This document shows positions 50,422-61,031 of a stretch of 64,000 nt of DNA, one piece after another. The DNA is from Margaritifera margaritifera (Eukaryota > Mollusca > Bivalvia > Unionida > Margaritiferidae), in NCBI GenBank assembly GCA_029931535.1, contig JAQPZY010001048.1, positions 704,001 through 768,000 of the forward strand. Direction: 5' to 3'. Below the pieces are notes generated by a model, which saw only the letters and a program-made list of their open reading frames with translations, searched no databases and was not told the origin of the DNA. A program made the translations under genes and the position numbers. Position 1 is the stretch's first letter. Each line of letters begins with the position of its first letter.

Positions 50422-52219
50422 CATAAAGGTTAGAAAGCTATATCGTACCTCACGATAAGTTCTTGTTTAGTAAGTATTTTACTTTAATCATGTTAAATTA
50501 TATAGCTATTCTGTCATTTTGCTCATGAGCTCCTTTTTGTTTACCATAAGTGTGTGGACATTATCTTTATGTATTCATTTATTTGTTTATGCACAGATGG
50601 TACGACATAAATATTTTGCCATAACCCTCTGATGACATTATCGAGGAGAGGGGTGTCGTAAAAAAACTCCTGTCCAACTTTTTTGCTGGAAAGAAAATAG
50701 TTTTTTCATTCCATCTCTACGCACGTCTCACGTCCTCTTTTGTGTTTAGACGTGACACAATACCTTCACACAGGATGATAATATGGTATGTGACTTACAG
50801 CTAACACACTTAATATACCTTAGAATTTATTGAATGTCAGAGTTATAGTATTATAAATGTATTCGTGATTACATGGAAGACACGTACTTGGAAGTAAAAT
50901 TGTTTGTAACATGGATATAGCTGACGTATTACTGGCATTGAGAGATCATCGTCTTTCATCTTGAATTACGCTTAAGTATATTGTGTACTTTAGAAAATAA
51001 AGATTGTACTTGTAGATTTCCCTCTAATAGAAGTCTGCCTTCAACAAAATGATACTGACTACAGGATATTTTAACATTTACTATTTCCAATATAGACAAG
51101 TTTACAGCCAAAACTTGTATTATGCTTGATGAAAATATACCTTAAGAAAAAGACACACAATTAGATGAAACAACAAAGCACAGCCAAAAACTGAAGCATA
51201 TATGCTAGGATATCAGATAAGAAACTATTACCAGATAATGAATGTATCACTTTACATGAAGCATAAGATTACAATATCATTTCTATATTCAAGCATGAGA
51301 AGAAATACAAATACAAATAAGATTAATTACAGATTAAAAGGCCGACTGGTACAGCATTGAAACATTATCTAAAATATTATCAAATACATATTCATTTGTC
51401 AGAAAAGCGTAACGTAATATATACACACAAGAATTGATAACAACGCAGTTAAAAACGGATTTCTATGGTTTAGATCTAATTATGTTCTTCATCAGCAAAA
51501 TATCCAACATATATAAGCAAAAGAAAAACGTAACACATAAACTGAGAGAAATCCTGGATAAATAACATGTTTGAATGACAGGGAAAAAGAGAAAACAGCT
51601 AACTACCTAGCAAATCAGATGACAAATAGTCTAAACTGCATGGCTCCCTTTTGATATCGGTCGAATAGAATTAACGATATATACATATATATATAGTGTG
51701 GGAGTATGAGAAGTCAACCAAAAGTAATGTCATTAACCTTTCTCCAAACGAACGAATCATGTCAGCCTTTGGAAGGTTCCAGTTAAACCTAACCCAATAC
51801 GTTCTCATTACTCAGGTTAGTGTTTGTGCTCATATACCTGTGTCTTTAATGTATATATCCTTAATGCATCAGCAGATCAGAGCCTATGCTGTACATTATC
51901 CTTATCATTTTAAGTGATGAACTCAGACAAGTAGAAATTCTAAATTTAACATAATCCTGCATAATAAAATATATCACTTAAGCGCAAATATGTCATCCAG
52001 GTATAAATTGTGTTGTACGTCATTATTTGCCTCGTGGTGCGTTCAGTTTAATCAATGATGACATACAAGTTGGGTGTGCCAAAGTATAACGTTCATTTTC
52101 AGCCTTTCGAGTAATTTTCAATCCAATTTATCTCTTGGAATATCAAATGGGCAATTTACTTAAGCTATAGATTTACAAAAGTGATTTTTGCCAGTAAAGA
52201 AATGTGCATATATTTGAAA

Positions 52220-52220
<1 letters not shown>
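50420..52220. other. Intergenic, nothing recognised
   Basis: AT-rich; the plus frame at 51696-51917 starts in a short (AT)n stretch and is unrecognised. Confidence 0.5.

Positions 52221-52278
<58 letters not shown>
52221..52278. repeat. (AT)n microsatellite
   Basis: About 58 bp of AT. Confidence 0.96.
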
Positions 52279-52280
<2 letters not shown>

Positions 52281-53221
52281 CTTAACGTTTGCTATAGTCC
52301 AAATTTTTGGATCACATGTTGGATTTATTGCTAGCGTAAATGAATGAGATAAAGGAACTATTTGTATGACAGTAAATGATGTAGTTTGGAATGTTGTGCT
52401 CAGACTTTAATTATTAAAGTGCATTATTTCCAACAATTTACGTAACCATGTGTTTTTGATGCACAGATTATACCTGTGGAAGTTATGCAAAAGAAAGGCC
52501 TAAGTAGAGCTCTCTGAAAGGCAGCTTCTTGCTGCATATCTGATGATGACGTATAACTCTAATTTTTCATTATGTATATGGCTGATTTTCTGCCATGAAA
52601 ATAACATTGAGAATTGTATATAGGAAATACAGAGGACGCCAATGCATATATATGTTAACATGAATACATTTGACCCAGTACAGAGGACGAATGCCATATT
52701 CTCCTTTATAATGTCTGTGAATACAGTTTTGATCTGTGTAACTATTGTAGCATCATATACTTAACTCAAAATTTTAAAGAATTATAAGCACCCGAGACGT
52801 TTTAATCTAGCTCAATTTCGGTAAAGGCGACCAGTAAAAAGTGATCGAGAAGATTTTGACCCTGTGATCCGTAACCAGCTTGGCTAGGCTAATTGGAACA
52901 CTCTCGGGTCTTTCTGGTAGTGATCCAAAAAGCACCTTGCAAATACTACAGTAGCTACAATTGAGTATATATATGTACCTTGTTTACCAAAATGACGTTA
53001 TGTGCACAGATCACACACCAACATAGCGTTCACTACAGGGGACTCGACTGAGATGACATATTTGGCTGAAACATAAAGATTCTTTTTCGAGGCTGGAATT
53101 TACTCGAGAATTGTTCTTTTACTTGTGCAAATAATTTAATAATGATACGATACTACTTTTGTCATAGTTCTATTTTGCCTGGTGTACTTTAGCGTATTAC
53201 TCAATGTTTTGCCATTTTCCC
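52279..53221. other. Intergenic, nothing recognised
   Basis: No gene, RNA or repeat seen up to the start of the duplicated block. Confidence 0.5.
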
Positions 53222-54037
53222 GCCATTTCTCTTTTCTACGCTGCATTATTAAAGTATATCTCAAATGAGGGCCAGGCTTTTGGCGGCATACGCGACAGTA
53301 TGTACCGTTGCAAATTAATCCATGGGTAAGTACTTTTGTTTCTATGTTTTTTTAAATTTCTTACTATAAATGACTATTGTACTTTTTCACCCGCATGGCA
53401 GTAGAAATAATTTAATGTAGACTGAAGTGATCACTATCGCATTAGATGACAACTATGGATGTATTTAAGCCAAGCACATAACTTCCTATCAAAGTAATTG
53501 CAAAATAAGAGCTCCAATTTTCATATCGTGTGTGCATTAATAATCCATTATTAATCCAGTAAGATCTAATTCCATTGCTGGTTTGTAAAGTAGTTGGATT
53601 TTGACGAAAAAAATTTTTTTTTTAAAAATAATTAAAAAAATTGGCAGTTAGCATGTTCGCGCTTGCCTCATTCTCTGTAAGTTTGCTATTTTGTAAAGGC
53701 GTTAGGACACTATTTGATGTCACTCTCTATCATCTGATGTCGATCGTAGAGTCGGCGTCGCCCTCTGCGTCGATTTAGGTCACCTGTACCTGCATGTACT
53801 CACTTCGACCACTGTTTCATTGGTAGGTCAGATATTTATTTGTAGCATTTTAGGATATGAAAGGGGTGTTTAGACTACAAGTATTTTAGTATGCGTTCAG
53901 TTGCTTTCCTTGATTAGTCAATTGTGTAGATTTATATTTTTTTGGGTAACGTTGTGCATTTATGGAGTAAGTTAAATGTTTGAGTGGTTCGTATATTACT
54001 GATTTTATGTAATTATTAATGAGTGATGCAATTACAG

Positions 54038-54229
54038 ATCCCAGATACAGATGATATTTGTTTCTCGTATTGTGAGAACTTGGACAATTACGGAATCCCC
54101 GTACGCAATATGGATTCTAAAAAAGCTGGATATAATGAGAGTTTTCAAACTGTGCATAACGATTTTGCAATCGCCTGTGCTCGACCTGAATATCAGAATC
54201 ATTTGGGTATTCTGAAACTGCGCAAGTAA
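54038..54229 (+). other. Exon-like open stretch conserved in position in both TLR blocks
   Basis: In copy B a donor-like ATGG/GTAAGT at 53325 and an acceptor-like ATTACAG/ATCCCAG at 54037 lie on the plus strand and are conserved in copy A (18549 and 19269). Copy B stays open for 64 codons after the acceptor (IPDTDDICFSYCENLDNYG at the start), but copy A has stops. The translation is not recognised. It may be non-coding sequence that happens to be open in one copy. Confidence 0.25.
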
Positions 54230-55130
54230 TATTTTCTGACCGATATGAGATTTTGGCCAGTTGTGCGATAAGATGCCTATGGATGCAAAAAAAATACATT
54301 TATTTAGGAAATAAATTAAAGAATGGATAGTTACCATTTAATTGAACTTAGCTCGTTTGGCATTTTTGATCCTAAATGAGTTTTAAAGTAAATGTACACC
54401 ATGCAAAATGTAGGACGTCGTAATATCCGAAACAATATGACTATAATTTAGAGTTCTGTGCTGAACGGATTATTAGATCTAGACAGGGCAGCTTCAGAGA
54501 AATGCTTCCATTGCTTATAGTAAAGTAGAAGTGACACAGCAATACTTTGTACTCATATTGAAAGATATATCTCCATGAAGTTTACATATCTTAGACACAC
54601 GATTATTGAAACAATATGACTTTTTAAGATTGTAAATACATACATTTTTTCTTTTACATCTGTCAGAATTATACTAATATCTACTTTTTCCAAGAATACG
54701 TGTCGGCCCATATGTATATTATAATTTGTTTTTTTGCCTTCATAAGTAGTGGTGAAATCTGAGAGAATGTCGACATTTTCTTCATGTTACTGAAAAGAGA
54801 GCAATGACAATTAAAGCAAGTCAGCTATGATCATTAGAAATAAATTAAAGTAAAGGAACTATATGACATCCAAACTGACATCATTTAGATGTTAACCGAC
54901 ACAAAATAGGACACAAATCATGTTCCTATTGCAGGATGGCCAGGAAACGTTCCAAAAGTTCGACAAGAGGAACATGCAATTTTATAACAAACATATGCAG
55001 GTGACAGCACCAAGGTCTTATTGTATAAACAAGGAGTAATATATTGTATTCTTTTTATAACTTTGTAAAGCGAGAAACAAAGAACTACAATTCAAATAAA
55101 CTGTACTAGAAATAAACTGCTAGTTGGTTT

Positions 55131-55224
55131 TCTAAATAAATACAAAATCCTTATGAAATATCCCTATTTTGTGTCAATCTAAATAAATACAAACTTCTTA
55201 TGGAATATTCCTATTTTGTGACAA
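55131..55224. repeat. Two-copy 47-bp tandem repeat
   Basis: TCTAAATAAATACAAA begins copies at 55131 and 55178; each ends CCTATTTTGTG. Confidence 0.85.
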
Positions 55225-55888
55225 CTGGTATACATTTTCATGTCGATGTGCATTCTCAGAACGCTTATTTGCACAGTTTTAAAGTCACAGGGGCTTTCGT
55301 GTAAGTGCCGAAGTATAAATGATCGCCTAATCAAAACAAGTAGCTATCCCTCGAGTTTATGATTTCATTCTCTTTACAAATCACCATGTATCATTTCCGT
55401 TCGTTGCCTTTGTGACTCGCCATTGTAATAACAATCACAACGCTCAAATTTATGAAAGGGAAAGATCTAATTTGGAATATATCAATACTAATGATTAATC
55501 TCCCTAACGTAAAATCAAACCCTTTACATGATAGGCTACTAAAATAAGTGCAACGAGAATTTCAAAGGTAACCAAAATATAAACTTTTATCAGTGTCTGT
55601 TACATGTCCGTAATGTTGTCAAGAGATAAGATTGAGGATTCGCAATAATTCTTCGAAAGAATCGACGTACACCTAATGCAGGTCAACAGCATTGCATATG
55701 ATGCAAGAAAACGTTTAGGTGACGTTAGTCTACAGTTTCGAGAGATTAAAATTGATAAATAGATCCGATGGGTACCGATACCAGTTCATTTTTTGTTGAC
55801 CTTGTGATTTGCAAAACAAATCAAAGCTTGAAATTTCTTAAAACGTAATATGCTATTTGGAATATAATCATTATCATATGATGCAAGA

Positions 55889-58225
55889 TTATAATGCTGT
55901 TTCCTCATCGCGGTTCTCCATAGTTTTGATTGATGCTTCCACCATTCCTTCACAAATCTTATTCCAGTTGGGTCTGATTAGAAATTGCCCATTTTGTAAT
56001 CTCATTGTTGCTCGGGTACAAAATTTTAAAATATCTTTTAGCGCTGATGGAATCTTTTGCTGGTAGACCTCTTCATTAACAAGCAATATCTTTAATTTAT
56101 TTTTCTGTTTGGCCAACATTACTTCGTATTTACACCACTCACTTTTGATGAAATGCTTTGTTACGACCATGACAATCACATCACACCTATTAAGGCAGCG
56201 ATCAATCTCTTCGGCAATCCAACGTCCAGGTGTAAAATGTGTATCTCCTGTACATATCAAATTTCCATTATTACCAAATTTTTCTCTCAAAAATACGTCC
56301 AGTTCGGGGTATATGTAATTATTCACAAGCTCATCGTCTTTTCCTGCATATGATAAGAACACGAAATATCGCTGGCGATCTATGTTTTCGTTCTGATTGT
56401 ATCTCTCAATCAAATCGCGCTCATCGTCTGCCCTTTGTTTAACATTTCGTCGTTTCCTTATAATAACATAAACAAATACTATTGTTAGAAATATGCTACA
56501 GGGTGTTGCGATTATTAGGCCAAGAAAATCCTTCAGTCTACAATGGTACTTTAAATCATTTAAGAGCTCATATGTCATGTAATTCAAGTTATTATCGAAT
56601 TTGCATTTGTACAAGTGCTTGCCCAACAGTGGAATATTGGTAAAGATTATCCACTCGTTGAACCAAATCATATCACACGTGCATTCCATTAAATTACCGG
56701 TTAAGTCTATGGCGAATTGATTAGTCACTATTTCGCCCTTTAATACTGAATTATTCATCCGTGGTAGAGCTTTACTTTCATTTCCCACCGATGTGTTTGT
56801 ATCAAAATTAATATCCCTAGATCTAGCTTGTTCATTACCGATTGACACTATTCCACTGATCGTATCTCTGGAAATGTATTTTATCATATTGTCTCTCAAG
56901 TCTAATAGCTTAAGGTTAATCAACTTCTCGATAGAAAAATGGCAAATGGACAATAAATTTCCTTGCAAACGTAGAATTGAAAGTTTTGGAGTTGAAACGA
57001 ACATGGTCCATGGTATGGATGCAAGACGGTTCTGAGAGAGATCGACTATCTCCAATTCTGCATTGCCTTCAAAGAGATTTCCAAGGTTTACCATTGCCGA
57101 TAATATGTTCCGTGAGAGATAAATCTCTCGTAAATTTGGAGCCTTTTTCAAGCCGTCGGGAGACAAATATTCCAGATTGTTTCCTTCAAGATCGACAATT
57201 TTCAGATTGAAAAGTGTTATATTTATTGTAACATTTAACCATCGAATGTTCGAATAACGAAGGTAAAGTTCCTCTATACCTATAGTGCTACACTTAAACC
57301 GCAAGCGATAGTCGTAAAAGTAAATTGGGTTAGTCATACTAATGTTATTTACAATGAATCGTTTTGTTGATAGTACATATCGAATACAGGAAACCTTTTG
57401 TGTGGAAGGCAAGTTTGATTGTATAGAAAATTGTTCCCAAACATAGAAAGTTGTATAGGAAATATCGATTTCCTCTAGATTGGGAACCAAGTTGTGGTTT
57501 TGATAACGTACGAACCATAAACCAGAAGTATATGATAAGTTTAAGTATCTGATCGACTCGGAAGTGAGTCCGTCTTCAAATAAGGATATCCTAGTGTTGC
57601 TCACGTTGAGAGTAGTGAGAGGCTTGTTTTCAATAGCCATTGCAAACTCCTTATTCAAAATAAATGGCTCACTTAATGCAGTCTGTAAGTTACAGAGATC
57701 CAAATACTTTAAATTGGGAAGTGATTTGTTTAAGGCTGCAACAACACTTTGCAGTGGCAACCATTGATTGTAGCTGAGGTCTAGAACTTCTATGTTTGGC
57801 GTCAGAAGAAAAGCGTCGGGATGTAATATATTTCTTAACGTGTTCTCCCGCAGTCGTAAAACTCTCAGTCTTGGAACTCCAGCTAATCGAATTTCGCTCA
57901 ATTGAAAATGTGGAACACTTTTTAGAGTGATTTCCTCGACCTGTTCCCAGCTTATATCTGCAAATGATACATCTGATTCTTTAAATACGTAATCCCCTCT
58001 TGTGACCCTAAAGAAAAATACTCTTGTGTTGTTCGGCAGAATGGTTGGGAAAGGGGAATAATCTGATCCTGAATTATGAGCACTGATCTCGCCGCATGAA
58101 ACGTGAAACTTCCCCCCAATTTTCTCTGTACTACACGTACAACTGGAAGGACATCGCTGAGCGTCTAGTCTGCAGGTGCAAACACTTCCAATAATCAACA
58201 CAATACGGCAGAATATCCGGAACAT
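55889..58225 (-). CDS. Toll-like receptor, transmembrane, intact
   Basis: A pattern-recognition or Toll-type receptor: an outside leucine-rich ectodomain passes a signal through the membrane to a cytosolic TIR domain that recruits TIR adaptors such as MyD88. The 778 residues show a signal peptide (1-22), a CPSSCTC N-terminal cap (25-31) and leucine-rich repeats (about 110-460, e.g. LRVLRLRENTL, LKIVDLEGNNLEYL, LKLLDLRDNMIKYI). An LRRCT cap with CTC and two further Cys (about 508-565) follows, then a transmembrane helix (about 567-589), a basic stop-transfer RKRR, and a TIR domain (about 617-765). TIR box 1 is YFVFLSYAGKDDE; the BB loop is GDTHFTPGRW, keeping Pro-Gly but with Gly where the consensus has Arg; the third box is weak (PNWNKI). 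One coding exon: ATG 58225 lies 7 nt after a TTTTCAG acceptor also present in the pseudogene, so an intron in the 5' UTR is likely. A single LRRCT next to the membrane fits V-type (single cysteine cluster) TLRs. Ligand unknown. Confidence 0.95.
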   Translation of the reverse strand: MFRIFCRIVLIIGSVCTCRLDAQRCPSSCTCSTEKIGGKFHVSCGEISAHNSGSDYSPFPTILPNNTRVFFFRVTRGDYVFKESDVSFADISWEQVEEITLKSVPHFQLSEIRLAGVPRLRVLRLRENTLRNILHPDAFLLTPNIEVLDLSYNQWLPLQSVVAALNKSLPNLKYLDLCNLQTALSEPFILNKEFAMAIENKPLTTLNVSNTRISLFEDGLTSESIRYLNLSYTSGLWFVRYQNHNLVPNLEEIDISYTTFYVWEQFSIQSNLPSTQKVSCIRYVLSTKRFIVNNISMTNPIYFYDYRLRFKCSTIGIEELYLRYSNIRWLNVTINITLFNLKIVDLEGNNLEYLSPDGLKKAPNLREIYLSRNILSAMVNLGNLFEGNAELEIVDLSQNRLASIPWTMFVSTPKLSILRLQGNLLSICHFSIEKLINLKLLDLRDNMIKYISRDTISGIVSIGNEQARSRDINFDTNTSVGNESKALPRMNNSVLKGEIVTNQFAIDLTGNLMECTCDMIWFNEWIIFTNIPLLGKHLYKCKFDNNLNYMTYELLNDLKYHCRLKDFLGLIIATPCSIFLTIVFVYVIIRKRRNVKQRADDERDLIERYNQNENIDRQRYFVFLSYAGKDDELVNNYIYPELDVFLREKFGNNGNLICTGDTHFTPGRWIAEEIDRCLNRCDVIVMVVTKHFIKSEWCKYEVMLAKQKNKLKILLVNEEVYQQKIPSALKDILKFCTRATMRLQNGQFLIRPNWNKICEGMVEASIKTMENRDEETAL

Positions 58226-58238
58226 TTTGGATCTGAAA
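58226..58238 (-). promoter_or_regulatory. Conserved splice acceptor just before the TLR start codon
   Basis: The minus strand reads TATAATTTTCAG/ATCCAAA/ATG. The paralogous block reads TATAATTTTCAG/ATCTACA/ATG at 22853-22865. Conservation in both copies, 7 nt from the ATG, points to a 5' UTR intron. The upstream non-coding exon was not found. Confidence 0.6.
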
Positions 58239-58395
58239 ATTATAATTACTGGTTAGAAATCAAAAAGAAGTAAGAAAGCACTTTATCTTGCATACTGAAG
58301 TGAAATTTGTCATGTCATCAAATTAAGGACTACATCCGCAGTGCAAATAACATAAGACCAAAGCATTATATTTACTTCAGTAACGGAAAAATTCT

Positions 58396-59092
58396 GCCAA
58401 CTCGTGAACATGTTTATTCTTTTCCTTGTGGGTTGGTGGGTGCTGGGTTGGGATTGCGGAGACGAGTTGGTATACTTTCTACTGATGTGCGAAGTGTTGT
58501 AACCATGCACACACGAAATAGTAATTCCCAGTCAATAAGATTTTTTTAAATCAATAGGTGTTGCAAATGTAAAGAGAATTTATTATGAAATGAACTCAAA
58601 ATATATATTTGTCCACATCTCACATGGCAATTATATCATAGACATTTTGTACAAGAATTTCCAAAGCTGTTCATACTCAGACATGACCACTGATTAGAAA
58701 TGAACTAGCTGCTTTCTCATTGTGCTAAAAATATAGAAATAGAGCCAAATCGGAAGCTTGAGAGCATTTTTAACATGTACATGAAATATTTTTTGAGGCT
58801 CCATAAAGATAAGATTTTAAACAAGACCAAAATATTGGAAACACGTTATCTAACTTTCCAGTCTCTCTTCATAGCAGTCTATATCAACGACAAATAGCGG
58901 CGGGTTTGTTAATATGTATTATTATCATAGTAATGAAATCTTCATTGCTAGATCAAGTCGAGTGGTTAGCATCAGAAAATCCGGATAATTACGAGACCCG
59001 AAACATCGAATAGTGATCCGGATTATCTGATGCTGACAATAAGACTTAAGCAATCAGGATCGAATTACTACGATAATAATATATGTTGATAT

Positions 59093-59103
<11 letters not shown>
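58396..59103. other. Upstream flank of the TLR, nothing firm
   Basis: Should contain or lead to the TLR's 5' UTR exon and promoter, but no clear TATA box with initiator or donor pair could be identified. The short plus frame at 58307-58549 is unrecognised. Confidence 0.4.

Positions 59104-59154
<51 letters not shown>
59104..59154. repeat. (AT)n microsatellite
   Basis: About 51 bp of AT, 51 bp from a perfect hairpin. Confidence 0.96.
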
Positions 59155-59159
<5 letters not shown>

Positions 59160-59205
59160 CCACATACATTAAAAATAACATGCCTTTTAAAGTGCTGGTA
59201 TAAAG

Positions 59206-59242
59206 CAATTTGATATACCAATACTGTTGGTATATCAAATTG
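59206..59242. repeat. Perfect 16-bp stem, 5-nt loop hairpin
   Basis: CAATTTGATATACCAA (59206-59221) and TTGGTATATCAAATTG (59227-59242) are exact reverse complements around TACTG. The TTGATATACC core recurs in the large palindrome at 60.8 kb. Confidence 0.9.
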
Positions 59243-59500
59243 TGATCCGTCCATGGCGCATGAATACGCATATGTAAACATGGTTTCAACAGTGGTTATT
59301 GCTAATATACCCTCTAGATTAGTGATGAATTTCCATTTATTAATCATTATAGACATAAGAAAAAAACGAGAAAAAATATTAATAATCCCCGCTTTCTAAA
59401 TGAATTATATGTGGTACACAATTTCATTGAAATCCTCTCAGCTTTTCCTTTATCTTTCTCTCTCTCTCTCATGTATAAGGGACACACATACATGGTAATC

Positions 59501-59503
<3 letters not shown>
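59243..59503. other. Spacer, nothing recognised
   Basis: Contains a short TC run (59456-59470). Confidence 0.5.
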
Positions 59504-59556
<53 letters not shown>

Positions 59557-59559
59557 AAG
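59504..59559. repeat. (GA)n microsatellite
   Basis: About 48 bp of GA followed by GAAA units. Confidence 0.96.
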
Positions 59560-59827
59560 AATTTGAGCTGGATGAAAACCTTGAACTTGAACTTACACCA
59601 AGTAACTTATAAGAACCTGGGTCGTCGTAATGGTATGCTTACACTTTTTCGTGGGATTTATCTACAGTGTTCACAATACCAATGATATAAAGTTGCAATA
59701 GCCTGTCGAGACTGTACGGTACAATGTCTAGGTTAGAAGGCACACACATACTACTTAATGTTTTTTTTTTTAACCTATATTAATATTCTATAAACATTAT
59801 TTGTAAATATTAAAATGTCCTAAGGCT
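59560..59827. other. Spacer, nothing recognised
   Basis: No gene seen; a short T run lies at about 59761-59771. Confidence 0.5.
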
Positions 59828-59908
<81 letters not shown>

Positions 59909-60072
59909 GTTGGTCACGCAGCAGGCAGCAGACTAATCGACCAACAGAGAAACATAGGGATGGACAATAATAATAATAACAAATCGTATGCTTAGTCTCC
60001 CCAAACCCCACCCCATCTCTCCCTCTCTCTCTCTCTCTCTCTGTTGGTTGGTCTGTCTCATTAAAAGAATAT

Positions 60073-60154
<82 letters not shown>
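59828..60154. repeat. Triplicated (CT)n region
   Basis: CT runs at 59828-59902, about 60016-60040 and 60076-60154. The first two are each followed by a TGGTTGGTC sequence, so a unit of CT tract plus GTTGGTTGGTC seems to have duplicated. The long Arg-Glu and Ser-Leu frames here are repeat artefacts. Confidence 0.9.
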
Positions 60155-60156
<2 letters not shown>

Positions 60157-60270
60157 ACCATCGTCGCGAGCTACGGTCGAAAATCAGTGAAAAAACGAGC
60201 GTAGCGGATTTTCGCCGGTTATGCGACAATGTCTCTGGACCTATGAAAGATGGCAAAATTTACAGATAAA
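60155..60270. other. CpG-rich patch beside the (CT)n tract
   Basis: About ten CpG dinucleotides fall within 75 bp (60161-60235), including ATCGTCGCGAGC and GGATTTTCGCCGG, in otherwise CpG-poor sequence. The plus frame reads [20 protein letters not shown] and ends at TAA 60269. It could be a relic exon or a promoter-associated patch; no domain is recognised. Confidence 0.35.
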
Positions 60271-60801
60271 CTGACCAACGGAAAGGAGAAAGAGAGAGAT
60301 GGAGGATAAAAACAATCTTATGGTCGGTAGCAATGTTAATTAAAACATAATAATAACTTAGATCAACTGTAAATACATTTAAATGTTTTAATTACATCTT
60401 GTTGGCTCATCATTTAGCTCAGTCTATATTCCACACTCGTTTCAATATACTCGACGGTGACTGAATGGCTGCGCGTTCAGTGTTCAAGAAGCTAACCATG
60501 CTGTGTTTGTAGTGCTCTACTTTCTTAACTTAAACCACCTTTCATGTTTGAATCATAAGTGTGTCTTATATTTATTTAATCAATATGAATGAAAATAGTA
60601 ACTAAAAAAAGAAAAGAAGCAACTTATAAATTTGCAAAGAGAATTGTGAATAGCCGCAATAGTTACAGAATTACATTTTGTCGCTGACACACTGGGTAGG
60701 GATGTGAAGAGTTCACTCACTCGGTCAATACACAGTTTCCTGTAGTCAATCTTAACTCCGCTGGAAATGCAAGTATGTGTATTTGTATGTGATATAAATA
60801 A
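60271..60801. other. Intergenic, nothing recognised
   Basis: No supported gene. Confidence 0.5.
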
Positions 60802-60954
60802 AATATATGTATAGTATGTACTCTGTATCTTTGATATACCACTCGTTGTATACATTTTTCATTAAAAGGAAACTCGGCAGGCCGAGTTTCCTTTTAATGA
60901 AAAATTTATACATCTCGTGGTATATCAATGATACAGAGTACATACTATACATAT

Positions 60955-60957
<3 letters not shown>
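60802..60957. repeat. 156-bp near-perfect palindrome
   Basis: Two 77-bp arms are symmetric about 60879-60880 with only a 2-base centre (AACTCGGC-AG-GCCGAGTT). About five mismatches and no indels separate the arms. Each arm contains ATATATGTATAGTATGTA, CTCTGTATC, TTGATATACCAC and TTTTTCATTAAAAGGAAAC. The palindrome runs straight into a (TA)n tract. Frames on both strands across it are mirror artefacts. Confidence 0.95.

Positions 60958-61029
<72 letters not shown>
60958..61029. repeat. (TA)n microsatellite adjoining the palindrome
   Basis: About 72 bp of TA. Confidence 0.97.

Positions 61030-61031
<2 letters not shown>

Larger units (their letters stand above)
53222..58395. repeat. Duplicated block, copy B (holds the intact TLR)
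   Basis: Counterpart of 18440-23035, same orientation. Non-coding parts shared with copy A include CCATGGGTAAGTACTT (near 53321), GTCGCCCTCTGCGTCGATTT (53757-53776), GATGCAATTACAGATCCCAG (54026-54045) and ATGATAGGCTACTAAAATAA. About 0.9 kb (54600-55480) has no match in copy A and includes a 47-bp tandem pair. Confidence 0.85.

Noticed and set aside
49182..50433. Ser/Leu and Tyr/Ile repeat open frames near 49.2-49.5 kb and 50.2-50.4 kb
   Set aside because: Microsatellite translations in all frames.
59820..60269. Arg-Glu and Ser-Leu repeat proteins at 59820-60269
   Set aside because: Translations of (CT)n/(GA)n microsatellites with no independent coding evidence; only the CpG-rich end is retained as an observation.
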